Source of the DNA: VAZQ01 sp963739385 | Lineage (GTDB): Bacteria; Pseudomonadota; Alphaproteobacteria; Rhizobiales; Xanthobacteraceae | Direction: 5' to 3' | NCBI GenBank assembly: GCA_963739385.1 | Contig: CAVUAI010000030.1 | Location: 1 to 64,000, forward strand | DNA: 64,000 nucleotides | Shown: one piece after another, positions 43,312 through 52,561 of the stretch | How positions within the stretch are numbered: position 1 is the stretch's first letter | Layout: each line of letters begins with the position of its first letter | Notes under the pieces: model-generated | What the model was told of the DNA's origin: nothing | The model's database searches: none | What the model saw: only the letters and a program-made list of their open reading frames with translations | Made by a program: the position numbers and the translations under genes

Positions 43312-44238
43312 ATGAATGCAGCGGGCGGCAAGAGGGCCACAAGGCCCTGGGGTGCACGATTGGTCGTGCTCATACCCTATCTCTGGCTCCTCCTGTTCTT
43401 TCTCGTCCCATTCCTCATTGCCCTGAAGATCAGCCTGTCCCATACGGCGATCGCGCAGCCGCCTTACACGCCTGTGCTCGATCCCGCCGAGGGTTGGAAG
43501 GGCCTTGAGGAATTCCTCGCCGCGCTGTCGTTCGAGAATTACGTCTTCCTCGGCTCCGATTGGCTCTATCTCGCCTCTTATCTCAAGAGTCTCGAGGTCG
43601 CCGCCGGCTCGACGCTGCTGTTGCTCCTGATCGGCTTCCCGCTCGCCTACGGCATGGCGCGTGCGCCCCGGCGCTGGCAGCCCGCGCTCTTTGTTCTGGT
43701 GGTGCTGCCGTTCTGGACGTCGTTCCTGATTCGGATCTATGCGTGGGTCAATATCCTCCAGCGCGACGGCCTACTCAATCAGCTCCTGCTTGTGCTGGGC
43801 ATTGTCGACGAAGCCCCCGCATGGCTCGCCACCGACACGGCCGTCTATATCGGCATCGTCTATTCCTACCTCCCGTTCATGGTGCTGCCGATTTATGCCA
43901 CCCTGGAAAGGATGGATGAGAGCCTCATCGAGGCCGCTGCCGATCTCGGCTGCCCATGGTGGAAGGCGTTCTGGCTGGTGACGCTGCCGCTGTCGCTGCC
44001 GGGCGTGCTCGCGGGCGTCCTGCTGTGCTTCATTCCGATCGTGGGCGAGTTCGTCATTCCCGATCTGCTGGGCAGCTCGCAGACGATGATGATCGGGCAG
44101 ACGCTTTGGACGGAGTTCTTCGCCAACAAGGACTGGCCGGTCGCCTCTGCGGTGGCGGTCGTGCTGCTCTGCCTGCTTGTCCTGCCGATCGTGATCTATC
44201 AACAAATGCAGATGCGCAGCCTCGCGCGGGGACGCTGA
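43312..44238 (+). CDS. polyamine-type ABC permease (PotB/PotH-like)
   Basis: 308 residues from the ATG at 43312, with GGGGAG nine bases upstream. Six membrane segments; N-terminal LVVLIPYLWLLLFFLVPFLI, WTSFLIRIYAWVNILQRDGL (a hallmark of the PotB group) and the coupling loop EAAADLGCPWWKAFWLVTLP. Fourteen bases after the ATPase. Confidence 0.9.
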   Translation: MNAAGGKRATRPWGARLVVLIPYLWLLLFFLVPFLIALKISLSHTAIAQPPYTPVLDPAEGWKGLEEFLAALSFENYVFLGSDWLYLASYLKSLEVAAGSTLLLLLIGFPLAYGMARAPRRWQPALFVLVVLPFWTSFLIRIYAWVNILQRDGLLNQLLLVLGIVDEAPAWLATDTAVYIGIVYSYLPFMVLPIYATLERMDESLIEAAADLGCPWWKAFWLVTLPLSLPGVLAGVLLCFIPIVGEFVIPDLLGSSQTMMIGQTLWTEFFANKDWPVASAVAVVLLCLLVLPIVIYQQMQMRSLARGR

Positions 44239-44240
44239 CC

Positions 44241-45050
44241 ATGCGCAAGGCGTCCTGGTTCAACGTCGGCTCGGTCGCACTGGGCCTTGCCTTCCTTTAT
44301 CTGCCGATCGTCATTCTGGTGATCTATTCTTTCAACGCTTCGCGGCTCGTCACGGTGTGGGGCGGCTGGTCGATCCGCTGGTATGTCGAGCTCATCAACG
44401 ATCACGCGATGCTCGAGGCTGCCTGGGTGACATTGCGTATCGCCGTGTTGTCGGCGACAGCGGCCACCGTGCTCGGCACGCTGGCGGCGGTCGCGCTGGT
44501 GCGGCTCGGGCGCTTTCGCGGCCGCATGCTGTTCTCCGGCATGGTCTATGCGCCGCTGGTGATGCCCGAGGTGATCACGGGACTCTCGCTGCTGCTCCTG
44601 TTCGTGGCGGTCGATATCGACCGCGGCTTCTGGACGATCAGCCTCGCGCATACCACCTTGACGATGTGCTTCGTCACCGTGGTCGTACAGTCGCGGCTCC
44701 TGACGTTCGACACGAGCCTCGAAGAGGCGGCTTTGGATCTCGGCTGTCCGCCATTGAAAACCTTTCTGACCGTGACCTTGCCCTTGATCGCCCCCGCCCT
44801 GGCGGCCGGCTGGATGCTCGCCTTCACCCTGTCGCTCGACGATCTTGTGATCGCGAGCTTCACGACTGGCCCCGGCGCGACGACCTTGCCGATCCGAATC
44901 TATTCGGAGATCCGGCTCGGCGTGAAACCGGAGATCAACGCCATCTGCACAATCGTGATCGCAGTCGTGGCGATCGGCATCACTGCCGCCTCTTTGCTGG
45001 CAAAGGCACGTGATGGCGGGCGCGAGATCGGGGCTCTTGGCGGCGCATGA
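44241..45050 (+). CDS. polyamine-type ABC permease (PotC/PotI-like)
   Basis: 269 residues, six membrane segments. N-terminal LGLAFLYLPIVILVIYSFNA, VMPEVITGLSLLLLFVAVDI and the coupling loop EEAALDLGCPPLKTFLTVTL; then AFTLSLDDLVIASFTTGPGA, the PotC-type motif. Starts two bases after the first permease. Ends 40 bases before the convergent AsmA gene. Confidence 0.9.
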   Translation: MRKASWFNVGSVALGLAFLYLPIVILVIYSFNASRLVTVWGGWSIRWYVELINDHAMLEAAWVTLRIAVLSATAATVLGTLAAVALVRLGRFRGRMLFSGMVYAPLVMPEVITGLSLLLLFVAVDIDRGFWTISLAHTTLTMCFVTVVVQSRLLTFDTSLEEAALDLGCPPLKTFLTVTLPLIAPALAAGWMLAFTLSLDDLVIASFTTGPGATTLPIRIYSEIRLGVKPEINAICTIVIAVVAIGITAASLLAKARDGGREIGALGGA

Positions 45051-45090
45051 GGCGACCCCGTCTGGTCGGACGAGTGAGCGTCAGCGCCGG

Positions 45091-47085
45091 CTATTGCGGT
45101 GCGATTTCCGTCGCCGACGGCTGATCTCTGCTCGCTGCGGAACTGCCTGCCAGCGCCGGCGCTTCCGGTGGCGCCGTTTCTGCCGGCTGGGACGGCACTG
45201 CGCCCGTCAATCGCTCGATCGCGGAGCGGACCTGATCACGTGTGCTGCGGTTGCGGACCGCGTCCAGAATCGGTTGCGCCGCGCCTGAGCGCTGGATGCG
45301 GCTCTGCGGGTCGGGCAATATGATCGGGTCGTCCCATGGTCCCTGGACCATGAACGGCAACTCGAACGCCGGCACGCCGGCATTGGCGCCACTCGCCGCG
45401 ACCGAAAGCAGGCTCGCGGTCCCCCGAAGATCAAGCTCGCGCGCCGGGATCGAAGCCGAACCGCTCAATGCAAGGCCGACGCTCGGCCCTTCCATGCGAA
45501 CGTCTTCGACATTGGCGACGCCTTCGATGATCTTCAGATTGACCGCAAGCGTCTCGAACGGAGTCTTCCCGCTGCGGAACTCGCCGCCGCCCGACAGCGG
45601 CCGGCGCTCGATGCGCCTGAGCAATTGCTCGACGTTGAAACCGGCGATCGCGCCCTTGCGACTGGACAGGCTGGCCGTGCCGTTGAGGGACTTGGTCAGG
45701 TCATAGACGCTGCTGCCCGAACTCTCGATGGCGAAGCCCAGATTGCCTTTGCCCTCAAGCCGCCGGATGCCGAACATGTCGCCGAGACACTGATCGAGAT
45801 CGACGTTGGAGAATTGCAATTGCGCCTTGAAATCGGCTCCTGCCGCCGATTTGGCCAGCCCGAAAGTTCCCTTCACCACACCGCCGAAGGCCTGGGATTC
45901 GCCGACCACCACGGTCAGGTTACCGCCGCGTAGATTGGCCGCCACCGCCGTGCGCCCGAGCTTGGCATTGGCGAGATTGACGCGGGCAGCGGAAAGCCTG
46001 AGATCGACATGGATGCCATCGAGGCCTTCCAGCGCGATCGGCTTGCTGTCCCAGCCGCGCTCGCCGCTGGTCAGCAAGCGGACCGTGGAGACATACGGGG
46101 TCAGGTCGAGCCCTTCGGTTGCGAGCGTTCCTTGCAAGGTCTGCCGCCCATCGAAGGCGAGCACGCCCTCACCGGTATTGCCGTCGAGTTCGACGTTGAC
46201 GCTCGAAAGCCCGATCGTTCCGCCGACGACGTTGGTCTGCGCCTTGAGCGCGAAGCGGCCGAAGCCGCCGCCTGGGGGTGTCTGCTGGCCAGCCCAATGC
46301 AGGGTATCCCGCAGCGAGGTGGCATCGGCGGCAAGCGTGCCTTCCATCTTGAGCGTTGGCCGGTGACTGATGTAGCCGTCGAAGGCGAATTTGAATGGCG
46401 CGCCGGCGAGGCGGACCTTGAGACCGGAGCGGTCACCATTCAGCGCGGCGACGAAGTCCGTGAAGCTGACGGTCGCGTCGATCGGCTGCTCATGCCAGGC
46501 GAAGCGGCCGGTGGCGGCGAAGCTCTTCGAGATCGACGGCCAGGCCAGCGCCATTTCCACGTTCGCGAGCGTTTCGACGATCTTGTACGCCTCGTCGCGA
46601 AGGACCACGGTGCCATCCTCGATCCGGATCTCCGAAAACGATGACGTCCGACCGGGGCTGGGCTTGAGATTCTGCGCCAGGGTCTCGATGTGGCCCGACC
46701 AGTTGGAACTGCGATCGGCGTTGAAGACGATCGCGATCGTGGGGCGTACCAGCGAGACGTCGGCAATCTCGATCCGTCCCGCCAGAAAGGGAAAAAACCG
46801 CAGGCGCGCGACCACCTGCTCGGCCGTGAGCGCCGGCGCGCCGGTGCGGTTGTCGCCCAGGCTCACGTCGTCGAAGGTCACGGTGCCGGTCGGGAACAGC
46901 GACACCGAGGCGCTGCCCCGGAGTACGGGATCGAGTCCGGTGACGGCGCGGATTTCGGCTTTCACCGCCTCGCGCACCGCGTCCGCCGGCATCAGAAAAG
47001 GCAAGATCAGGAGAGCGCCGATACCGGCGGCGGCCAAAGCCGCGACAGCAAATCCAAGGCGTTTGATGCCAACGGCCGCGGTCAC
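45091..47085 (-). CDS. AsmA-family protein
   Basis: 664 residues, starting with GTG. N-terminal membrane anchor (FAVAALAAAGIGALLILPFL), then an AsmA-type N-terminal module (LRGSASVSLFPTGTVTFDDV, a typical lipid-groove start). The long beta-rich body contains DLDQCLGDMFGIRRLEGKGN and GIDGT-like repeats, and a disordered Pro/Ala tail. AsmA proteins are inner-membrane-anchored periplasmic bridges linked to phospholipid transport and outer-membrane assembly. Length fits the family. Monocistronic; convergent with the polyamine-type operon. Confidence 0.85.
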   Translation of the reverse strand: MTAAVGIKRLGFAVAALAAAGIGALLILPFLMPADAVREAVKAEIRAVTGLDPVLRGSASVSLFPTGTVTFDDVSLGDNRTGAPALTAEQVVARLRFFPFLAGRIEIADVSLVRPTIAIVFNADRSSNWSGHIETLAQNLKPSPGRTSSFSEIRIEDGTVVLRDEAYKIVETLANVEMALAWPSISKSFAATGRFAWHEQPIDATVSFTDFVAALNGDRSGLKVRLAGAPFKFAFDGYISHRPTLKMEGTLAADATSLRDTLHWAGQQTPPGGGFGRFALKAQTNVVGGTIGLSSVNVELDGNTGEGVLAFDGRQTLQGTLATEGLDLTPYVSTVRLLTSGERGWDSKPIALEGLDGIHVDLRLSAARVNLANAKLGRTAVAANLRGGNLTVVVGESQAFGGVVKGTFGLAKSAAGADFKAQLQFSNVDLDQCLGDMFGIRRLEGKGNLGFAIESSGSSVYDLTKSLNGTASLSSRKGAIAGFNVEQLLRRIERRPLSGGGEFRSGKTPFETLAVNLKIIEGVANVEDVRMEGPSVGLALSGSASIPARELDLRGTASLLSVAASGANAGVPAFELPFMVQGPWDDPIILPDPQSRIQRSGAAQPILDAVRNRSTRDQVRSAIERLTGAVPSQPAETAPPEAPALAGSSAASRDQPSATEIAPQ

Positions 47086-47264
47086 GACGCGTCTTTCTCA
47101 AGTGTTCGCCGGTCAAGCCGGCCGACTATACCGAGGGGGATCGAAGGTGCAAACTTGCCACCCCGACGGCGAAAGCTTTGCAATTGCTCTGTGACGCTTT
47201 CGTGGCCGGCAAAGGAAACAATCCAGCCGCAATTCCAGACCGTTTGGCGGAATTTCCGCAGGTA

Positions 47265-47909
47265 TTAGAGCGCGTTCGAGATGCGATAGCCTGCTTCGGT
47301 CTTGCTGCGAATCTCATCGAGGGTAGAGCCCGGCGCGACCTCGACCAGGGTCATTCCCCCGCCTTTCTTGTCGATCGTGAACACGCCAAGATCGGTAATC
47401 ACCATGTCGACGACCCCAGCCCCGGTGAGCGGCAGCGAGCAGCGCTTGAGGAGCTTGGGCTCGTTTCTGGCCGAATGCTCCATGACCACCACGACCTTCT
47501 TGACCCCAGCCACCAGATCCATGGCGCCGCCCATGCCCTTCACCATCTTGCCCGGGATCATCCAGTTGGCGAGGTCGCCGTTTTCGGCGACCTGCATGGC
47601 GCCCAGGATGGAAAGGTCGATGTGTCCGCCGCGGATCATGGCAAAGCTGTCGGCCGACGAGAAATAGCTCGTGGTCGGGATTTCCGTCACCGTCTGCTTG
47701 CCGGCATTGATGAGGTCGGGGTCTTCCTCACCCTCGTAGGGGAAGGGCCCGAATCCCAGCATGCCATTCTCGCTCTGGAGCTGCACGCTCATGCCGTCGG
47801 GAATGTAGTTCGACACCAGCGTCGGGATGCCGATTTCGAGATTGACGTAGAACCCGTCGCGCAGCTCCTTGGCAGCGCGTTCCGCCATCTGATCGCGTGT
47901 CCAGGCCAT
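47265..47909 (-). CDS. 3-oxoacid CoA-transferase, beta subunit
   Basis: 214 residues. The catalytic Glu is in LQSENGMLGFG (SENG motif, about residue 46). Further blocks: NLEIGIPTLVSNYIP, GGHIDLSILGAMQV, GDLANWMIPGKMVKGMGGAM and CSLPLTGAGVVDMVITDLGV. Moves CoA from succinyl-CoA to acetoacetate or 3-oxoadipate; the sequence alone does not decide which. 14 bases after the alpha subunit, same operon. Confidence 0.92.
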   Translation of the reverse strand: MAWTRDQMAERAAKELRDGFYVNLEIGIPTLVSNYIPDGMSVQLQSENGMLGFGPFPYEGEEDPDLINAGKQTVTEIPTTSYFSSADSFAMIRGGHIDLSILGAMQVAENGDLANWMIPGKMVKGMGGAMDLVAGVKKVVVVMEHSARNEPKLLKRCSLPLTGAGVVDMVITDLGVFTIDKKGGGMTLVEVAPGSTLDEIRSKTEAGYRISNAL

Positions 47910-47923
47910 GATGAGGTCCTCGC

Positions 47924-48625
47924 TCAGGCGCGCTTGCGCACGGTGCGCTGCTCGATGTGCTTGACGGCGTTCGGCACGTGAATGATCCGCTTCACGAACA
48001 CGCCCGGTGTATTGATGTGGTCGGGATCGATCTGGCCCGGCTCGACCAGATGCTCGACCTCGGCGACGGTCACCTTGCCGGCGGTGGCCATCATCGGATT
48101 GAAGTTGCGGGCGGTCTTCCGGTAGACCAGATTGCCCTCGGTATCGCCCTTCCAGGCGTGCACGATGGACAGGTCGGCGACCAGCCCGCGTTCCATGACG
48201 TAGCGCTCGCCGTCGAATTCCCGCTCTTCCTTGCCCTCGGCAATCAGGGTGCCGGCGCCGGTCCGGGTGAAGAAAGCCGGAATCCCGGCGCCCCCGGCGC
48301 GGATGCGCTCGGCCAGCGTGCCCTGCGGATTGAACTCGATCTCCAGTTCGCCCGCGAGATACTGCTGCGCAAAGGTCTTGTTCTCTCCCACATAGGACGA
48401 GATCATCTTTTTGATTTGTCGGGAGTCGAGCAGAAGGCCGAGGCCGACCCCATCAATTCCCGCGTTGTTGGAAACGACCGTGAGGTTCTTCACGCCCGAG
48501 TCACGGATGGCGTGAATCAGCGTTTCCGGAATGCCGCAAAGCCCGAAACCGCCGGCCATGATCAGCATTCCGTCCTTCAACAGGCCGGCGAGCGCTGCCC
48601 GGGCGTCGGGATAGACCTTCTTCAT
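47924..48625 (-). CDS. 3-oxoacid CoA-transferase, alpha subunit
   Basis: 233 residues from the ATG at 48625 with GGGGAG upstream; the frame's earlier start at 48718 is not family-like. Gly-rich loop MLIMAGGFGLCGIPETLI (CoA-binding GGFGxxGxPE), NNAGIDGVGLGLLL, IEFNPQGTLAERIRAGGAGI and FYTRTG-type FFTRTGAGTLIAEGKE. Forms the heteromer with the beta subunit. Lies 133 bases downstream of the iron permease on the same strand; a functional link is not evident. Confidence 0.92.
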   Translation of the reverse strand: MKKVYPDARAALAGLLKDGMLIMAGGFGLCGIPETLIHAIRDSGVKNLTVVSNNAGIDGVGLGLLLDSRQIKKMISSYVGENKTFAQQYLAGELEIEFNPQGTLAERIRAGGAGIPAFFTRTGAGTLIAEGKEEREFDGERYVMERGLVADLSIVHAWKGDTEGNLVYRKTARNFNPMMATAGKVTVAEVEHLVEPGQIDPDHINTPGVFVKRIIHVPNAVKHIEQRTVRKRA

Positions 48626-48758
48626 GAACTCCCCGCTGGATGGGGCCGCTGCCGTAAGCGTCAGGGCATCGGCCGTCGGCCGGCAGGATTGTCTACCGCG
48701 CTGCGGCAAAGGCTGCAATGTCCGTTGCCGATGGCCACGCCGCCGGCGCCACGCGGTC

Positions 48759-50468
48759 TTAGCTGTCCTTGCTCAGCATGGTCGCGATGTCGGCATAGCG
48801 GGTAATGCGGATCACCGGCAGAATGCCGACCGCTACGATGATGAGGGCCGCAAGCGAGCCCTGCTCGAAGCTGCCGCGGGTGGCGAACTGATAGATATAG
48901 GTCGCCAGCGTTTCGACGTTGAGCGGACGCAGCAGCAGCGTTGCCGGCAGCTCTTTGAGGCAGTCGACGAAGATGAGCAAGGCTGCCCCCCAGATCGCCG
49001 GCCGGGCGAGCGGCAGATGGATGGTACGGGCAAGAGTTGCCGGGCCCGCGCCAAGCAGACGCGCGACGTCGTCGAAGTCCGTCGAGATGCGGGAAAACCC
49101 CGCCTGCGCGAAACCGGTCGCAATCGCGAGGAAACGGATCACATAGGCAACGACGAGGGCGGCGGTCGAGCCGGCCAACACCAGGCCCACCCCGTTGTTT
49201 CCCAAGGCCCGCATCACGGCATTGATCCCATCATCGACGAGCACCAGCGGCGACAGCAGCCCCAGCGCCAGCACCGTTCCGGGCACCGCATAACCGATGC
49301 CGGCGGCGTTCACGCCGACGGCGACCATCGGATGCTTGACGAAGCGCAAAGCCGCGACCGCCAGGAAGCCGAGAACCAGCGTGATCGCGGTCGCGGTCGC
49401 GGCGAGGGCAACGGTGGTCAGGGCGTGGCGGACAAGGCCGGTGTCGAAGCCCACGAGCAGCCCGCGCGCGGTCGTCTCGTGCACGAGGTAGCCGGCGGGC
49501 AGCAGGAAACCCAGTCCGACCGGAACGAAGCAGCCGATGCTCGCAATCCAGCGCGCCCCGCCCGTCAACCGGATCCGCGCGATGAACCGCGTATCCTGGC
49601 TGGAGACCGCAAAATCCCTCCGCCGCCGGCCGTAGCGTTCGAGCGCGATCAGCGCAGCCACGATCAGCAGCATCACGCAGGCCATCTGCGCCGCCCCCGC
49701 CAGGCTTCCGCGGTTGAGCCAGGTGGTGAAGATCGAAAGGGTCAGCGTCTGAACGCCGAGATACTCGCTCGCACCGATGTCGTTGATCGTCTCGAGCAAG
49801 GCGAGGGCGACGCCGACGGTGATTGCGGGCCGCGCCAACGGCAGGGTGATATGACGTGCAAGCTCCCATGGCCGAGCGCCGAGCATGCGCGCGGCGTCCG
49901 TAAACAACGCCCCTTGCGTCTGAAACATCGCACGCGCGGCGAGATAGACGTAAGGGTAGAGCACAAACCCGAACAGCAGGACCGCGCCGCCGAGCGACCG
50001 AACATTCGGAAACCAATAGTCGGCGACGGAGCGCCATCCGAAAATTACCTGCAGTGCGGACTGCACCGGTCCAAGCGCGTCAAGAATATCCACGTAGACG
50101 TAGGCCACGATATAGGTGGGAATCGCCAGCGGCAGCGGCAGCAGCCAAGTCAGCGCGTCGCGCCCGGGAAATGCGAATGTCGTGACCGCCCACGCGGTGC
50201 CGGCGCCGATCACGATCGTCACCGCCGCCACGCCGACGAGAAGGGCCGCGGTTTGCGCGAGCGCCGTGGGAATCACATAGCGTGCAAGGTGCCCCCAGAG
50301 CTCGCCGGTCTCGCCGAATGCGAGAATAATCAAGCTCACGAGCGGCGCGATCGCCAGGAGCCCCGCCGAAACGGCAATTCCGCCAATGAGCGCAACCTCC
50401 CAGCGCACATGAAAACGGGCCGGCCACCCATTTCTGGATGGCCGGCCCGAGGATTTGGCGTCGATCAT
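48759..50468 (-). CDS. fbpB: ferric-iron ABC permease (FbpB/SfuB-like)
   Basis: 569 residues, about 12 membrane segments in two tandem permease halves, as in FbpB/SfuB. Each half has a coupling loop: GARPWELARHITLPLARPAI and GAGPATLARTIHLPLARPAI. Imports iron delivered by the binding protein encoded just upstream. No ATPase gene (fbpC) is adjacent, so it must be elsewhere. Codons 7-18 form a strong hairpin (50411-50448), so the true start may be the GTG at 50408 or the hairpin may attenuate expression. Confidence 0.88.
   Translation of the reverse strand: MIDAKSSGRPSRNGWPARFHVRWEVALIGGIAVSAGLLAIAPLVSLIILAFGETGELWGHLARYVIPTALAQTAALLVGVAAVTIVIGAGTAWAVTTFAFPGRDALTWLLPLPLAIPTYIVAYVYVDILDALGPVQSALQVIFGWRSVADYWFPNVRSLGGAVLLFGFVLYPYVYLAARAMFQTQGALFTDAARMLGARPWELARHITLPLARPAITVGVALALLETINDIGASEYLGVQTLTLSIFTTWLNRGSLAGAAQMACVMLLIVAALIALERYGRRRRDFAVSSQDTRFIARIRLTGGARWIASIGCFVPVGLGFLLPAGYLVHETTARGLLVGFDTGLVRHALTTVALAATATAITLVLGFLAVAALRFVKHPMVAVGVNAAGIGYAVPGTVLALGLLSPLVLVDDGINAVMRALGNNGVGLVLAGSTAALVVAYVIRFLAIATGFAQAGFSRISTDFDDVARLLGAGPATLARTIHLPLARPAIWGAALLIFVDCLKELPATLLLRPLNVETLATYIYQFATRGSFEQGSLAALIIVAVGILPVIRITRYADIATMLSKDS
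50411..50448 (-). terminator. attenuator-like hairpin at start of iron permease
   Basis: Perfect 10-bp stem GGGCCGGCCA/TGGCCGGCCC with a 12-base loop, followed on the minus strand by GTTTTC. It lies between the binding protein and most of the permease coding sequence. Such hairpins commonly keep the binding protein more abundant than the permease. The U-run is short, so partial termination or mRNA protection is likeliest. Confidence 0.45.
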
Positions 50469-50565
50469 TGGTTTTGTTCCGCCCTCTCATCGTGCGGACA
50501 AAGGGCTGCCACGAGGCACCGCGGTCAGGCCGGAGGCGCAAGACGGCGGCAACAACATCACTGCA

Positions 50566-51597
50566 TCAGTTATCGAAGCCGACCTTGTCCACCAGATTCG
50601 CCGCCGCCTTCTTGTTGTCGGCGATCTTTGAGATCGGGATCGTATCCGCGTTGAGCTTGCCGTAGCCGGCGATCGTCGGATTGACTTCGATGCCGGGTCG
50701 CACCGGATATTCATAATTGAGATCGGCGTGCATGTGCTGCGCCTTCTCGCCCGCCAGCCACTCGATCAGCTTCATCGCGTTGGCCTTGTTTGGAGCGTTC
50801 TTGGCGAGCACGACACCCGAAATGTTGACGTGGGTGCCGCCGCCTTCGAAGGTCGGGAGGATGACCTTGGTGGCCGCCGCCCATGCCTTCTTGTCCGGCT
50901 CGTCGTTGTTCATCAGCGCCCAGTAGTAGGTATTGCCGATCCCGAGGTCGCACTTGCCGGCTGCGACATCGCGCGCGGTTTCGCGGTCGCCGCCCGACGG
51001 CTTCTGCGCGAGATTGGCCTTGACCCCCTTGAGCCATTCCTCGGCCTTGGCTTCGCCGTGGTGGGCGATGTAGGCCGCAAACAGCGCGTTGTTGTAGATG
51101 TGCTGACCGGAGCGGATGCAGATCTTGCCTTTCCATTTCGGATCGGCAAGTTCCTCATAAGTGATGGCGTTCTGGGGCACGCGCTCCTTGGAGGCGTAGA
51201 TCACGCGTCCACGCATGGAGATGCCGTACCAGTGGCCTTCGGGATCGCGATATTGGGGCGCCACAACCTTGTCCAGCACGTCGGACTTGATCGGTTGAGT
51301 GATACCCGATCGTACCGCGTCTTCTAGCCGTCCGATGTCGACCGTGAGCAGGACATCCGCCGGACTGTTGGCGCCCTCGGTCTTGATGCGCTGCTCAAGG
51401 CCGGAACTCGCCGAAATGACATTGACTTTGACACCGGTGTCCTTCGTGAAAGCATCGAACAGCGGCTGAATGAGCTTGCTTTCGCGATAGGTGTAGACAT
51501 TGACCTCGCCCGACTGGGCGAAGGCGGAGCCGGCGGCGATGACGGCGCTCGCGGCGACGGCCGTGCGTGCGAACGCGCGTACCCAAACGGTCTTCAT
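50566..51597 (-). CDS. fbpA: ferric-iron ABC binding protein (FbpA/FutA-like)
   Basis: 343 residues from the ATG at 51597 (GGAGG six bases upstream). Signal peptide ending AAGSAFA. Mature start SGEVNVYTYRESKLIQPLFD is typical of the FbpA/FutA group. GIGNTYYWALM has the paired Tyr residues that coordinate ferric iron, and VNISGVVLAKNAPNKANAMK is another family block. Binds Fe3+ in the periplasm. Likely controlled by Irr through the box at 51710. 97 bases before fbpB. Confidence 0.9.
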   Translation of the reverse strand: MKTVWVRAFARTAVAASAVIAAGSAFAQSGEVNVYTYRESKLIQPLFDAFTKDTGVKVNVISASSGLEQRIKTEGANSPADVLLTVDIGRLEDAVRSGITQPIKSDVLDKVVAPQYRDPEGHWYGISMRGRVIYASKERVPQNAITYEELADPKWKGKICIRSGQHIYNNALFAAYIAHHGEAKAEEWLKGVKANLAQKPSGGDRETARDVAAGKCDLGIGNTYYWALMNNDEPDKKAWAAATKVILPTFEGGGTHVNISGVVLAKNAPNKANAMKLIEWLAGEKAQHMHADLNYEYPVRPGIEVNPTIAGYGKLNADTIPISKIADNKKAAANLVDKVGFDN

Positions 51598-51709
51598 GAC
51601 GATCCTCCATCTCGACGCTTGTGCCTGACGTAGAGGCCGATGCAGGCATGCGTCAAATGGATTAACGCCACTTTTACAACAGGTTGGAACGATTCCAGGC
51701 TTAAGCTTC

Positions 51710-51726
51710 TCTAGAAGAATTCGAAA
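51710..51726 (-). promoter_or_regulatory. candidate ICE/Irr box upstream of iron transporter
   Basis: On the minus strand TTTCGAATTCTTCTAGA fits the rhizobial iron control element TTTAGAA-N3-TTCTAAA at 12 of 14 defined positions. It lies 113 bases upstream of the iron binding-protein ATG. Irr binds ICE under iron limitation; here it would activate or repress the transporter depending on its place relative to the promoter, which I cannot locate. Confidence 0.5.
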
Positions 51727-51802
51727 CTTATCATTTGTGCGTTGATTGCACGGTGCGATCGCCCGCGGTTTCGGCGGCAGACAGCAACTGCGGCAAGGGG
51801 TC

Positions 51803-52561
51803 TCAGCGCAGCACGACACGCGACGCCGGTGAGAGCGTGGCGATTTCGGCGATGAGTTTCTTGATGATCGCCCGGCCGAACGAGTTGAAGTTCTCGGCCA
51901 CCATGACGAACGCGCCCGCGCCGCCGATGACGTTGTCCTGGTAGTATTTCTCCAGGCCGCCTGGCGGATTGGTGTGCTCGGCGTTCCAGGGGACCGGCCG
52001 GTCGCTGAGAATGACGAGGCCGTTGATCACGATGCCCTTGGCGACGGTCTCGTCGCGAGCCAGTTTCACATCGCGGCCCGCATTGTTGGTGCCGTCGCCC
52101 GAGACATCGATGGTGCGGCGCGCACCGTCGAACGGCGAGCGTTCCAGTTGCGCGGCCGCAAACTCGATACCGCCGCTGATCGACGTGCGGTCGGCAAACG
52201 ATCGCGGCAGCTCGAGCAACTGGTCGCCGAACTTGCGTGCCGCAGCCGGGCCGTCGATGCGCGTCCAATCGATCACAAGCTTTTGCGCGCCGAAGCCTGA
52301 CCATTCCACGAAGCAGACTGCGATGCGTTGATTCGGCCCGGATTTGATCGCGTCCATCACCTGCGGATCGGAGATTGCCGCCGCATAGCCTTCCCGTTGC
52401 AGCAGGAACTTCGGGTGATCCACGCTGCGCGATACATCGGAAGAAAGCACCAGCAGGAGGTCGACCTGCTCCGCGGCGAACGCCGGCGGCGCCACAACCA
52501 GCACGGCCAACGCCAGCGTGCATCGAATCAGCGCCAGCGTGCATTCCACGAGCCGGTTCAT
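51803..52561 (-). CDS. DUF1194 von Willebrand-like secreted protein
   Basis: 252 residues. The ATG at 52561 follows GGAGG by five bases. Signal peptide (LALAVLVVAPPAFAAE). The mature part starts VDLLLVLSSDVSRSVDHPKF, a degenerate MIDAS-like DxSxS, with RRTIDVSGDGTNNAGRDV and FVMVAENFNSFGRAIIKKLI, as in DUF1194. Function of the family is unknown; a VWA-type adhesion or scaffold domain in the periplasm is inferred. Downstream of the histidine kinase on the same strand, 284 bases away. Confidence 0.85.
   Translation of the reverse strand: MNRLVECTLALIRCTLALAVLVVAPPAFAAEQVDLLLVLSSDVSRSVDHPKFLLQREGYAAAISDPQVMDAIKSGPNQRIAVCFVEWSGFGAQKLVIDWTRIDGPAAARKFGDQLLELPRSFADRTSISGGIEFAAAQLERSPFDGARRTIDVSGDGTNNAGRDVKLARDETVAKGIVINGLVILSDRPVPWNAEHTNPPGGLEKYYQDNVIGGAGAFVMVAENFNSFGRAIIKKLIAEIATLSPASRVVLR

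Noticed and set aside
41819..43357. 512-codon minus-strand frame
   Set aside because: Antisense of glpK and the polyamine-type ATPase; no motif of its own.
48624..50654. 676-codon plus-strand frame
   Set aside because: Gln/Arg/His-rich shadow of the iron permease.
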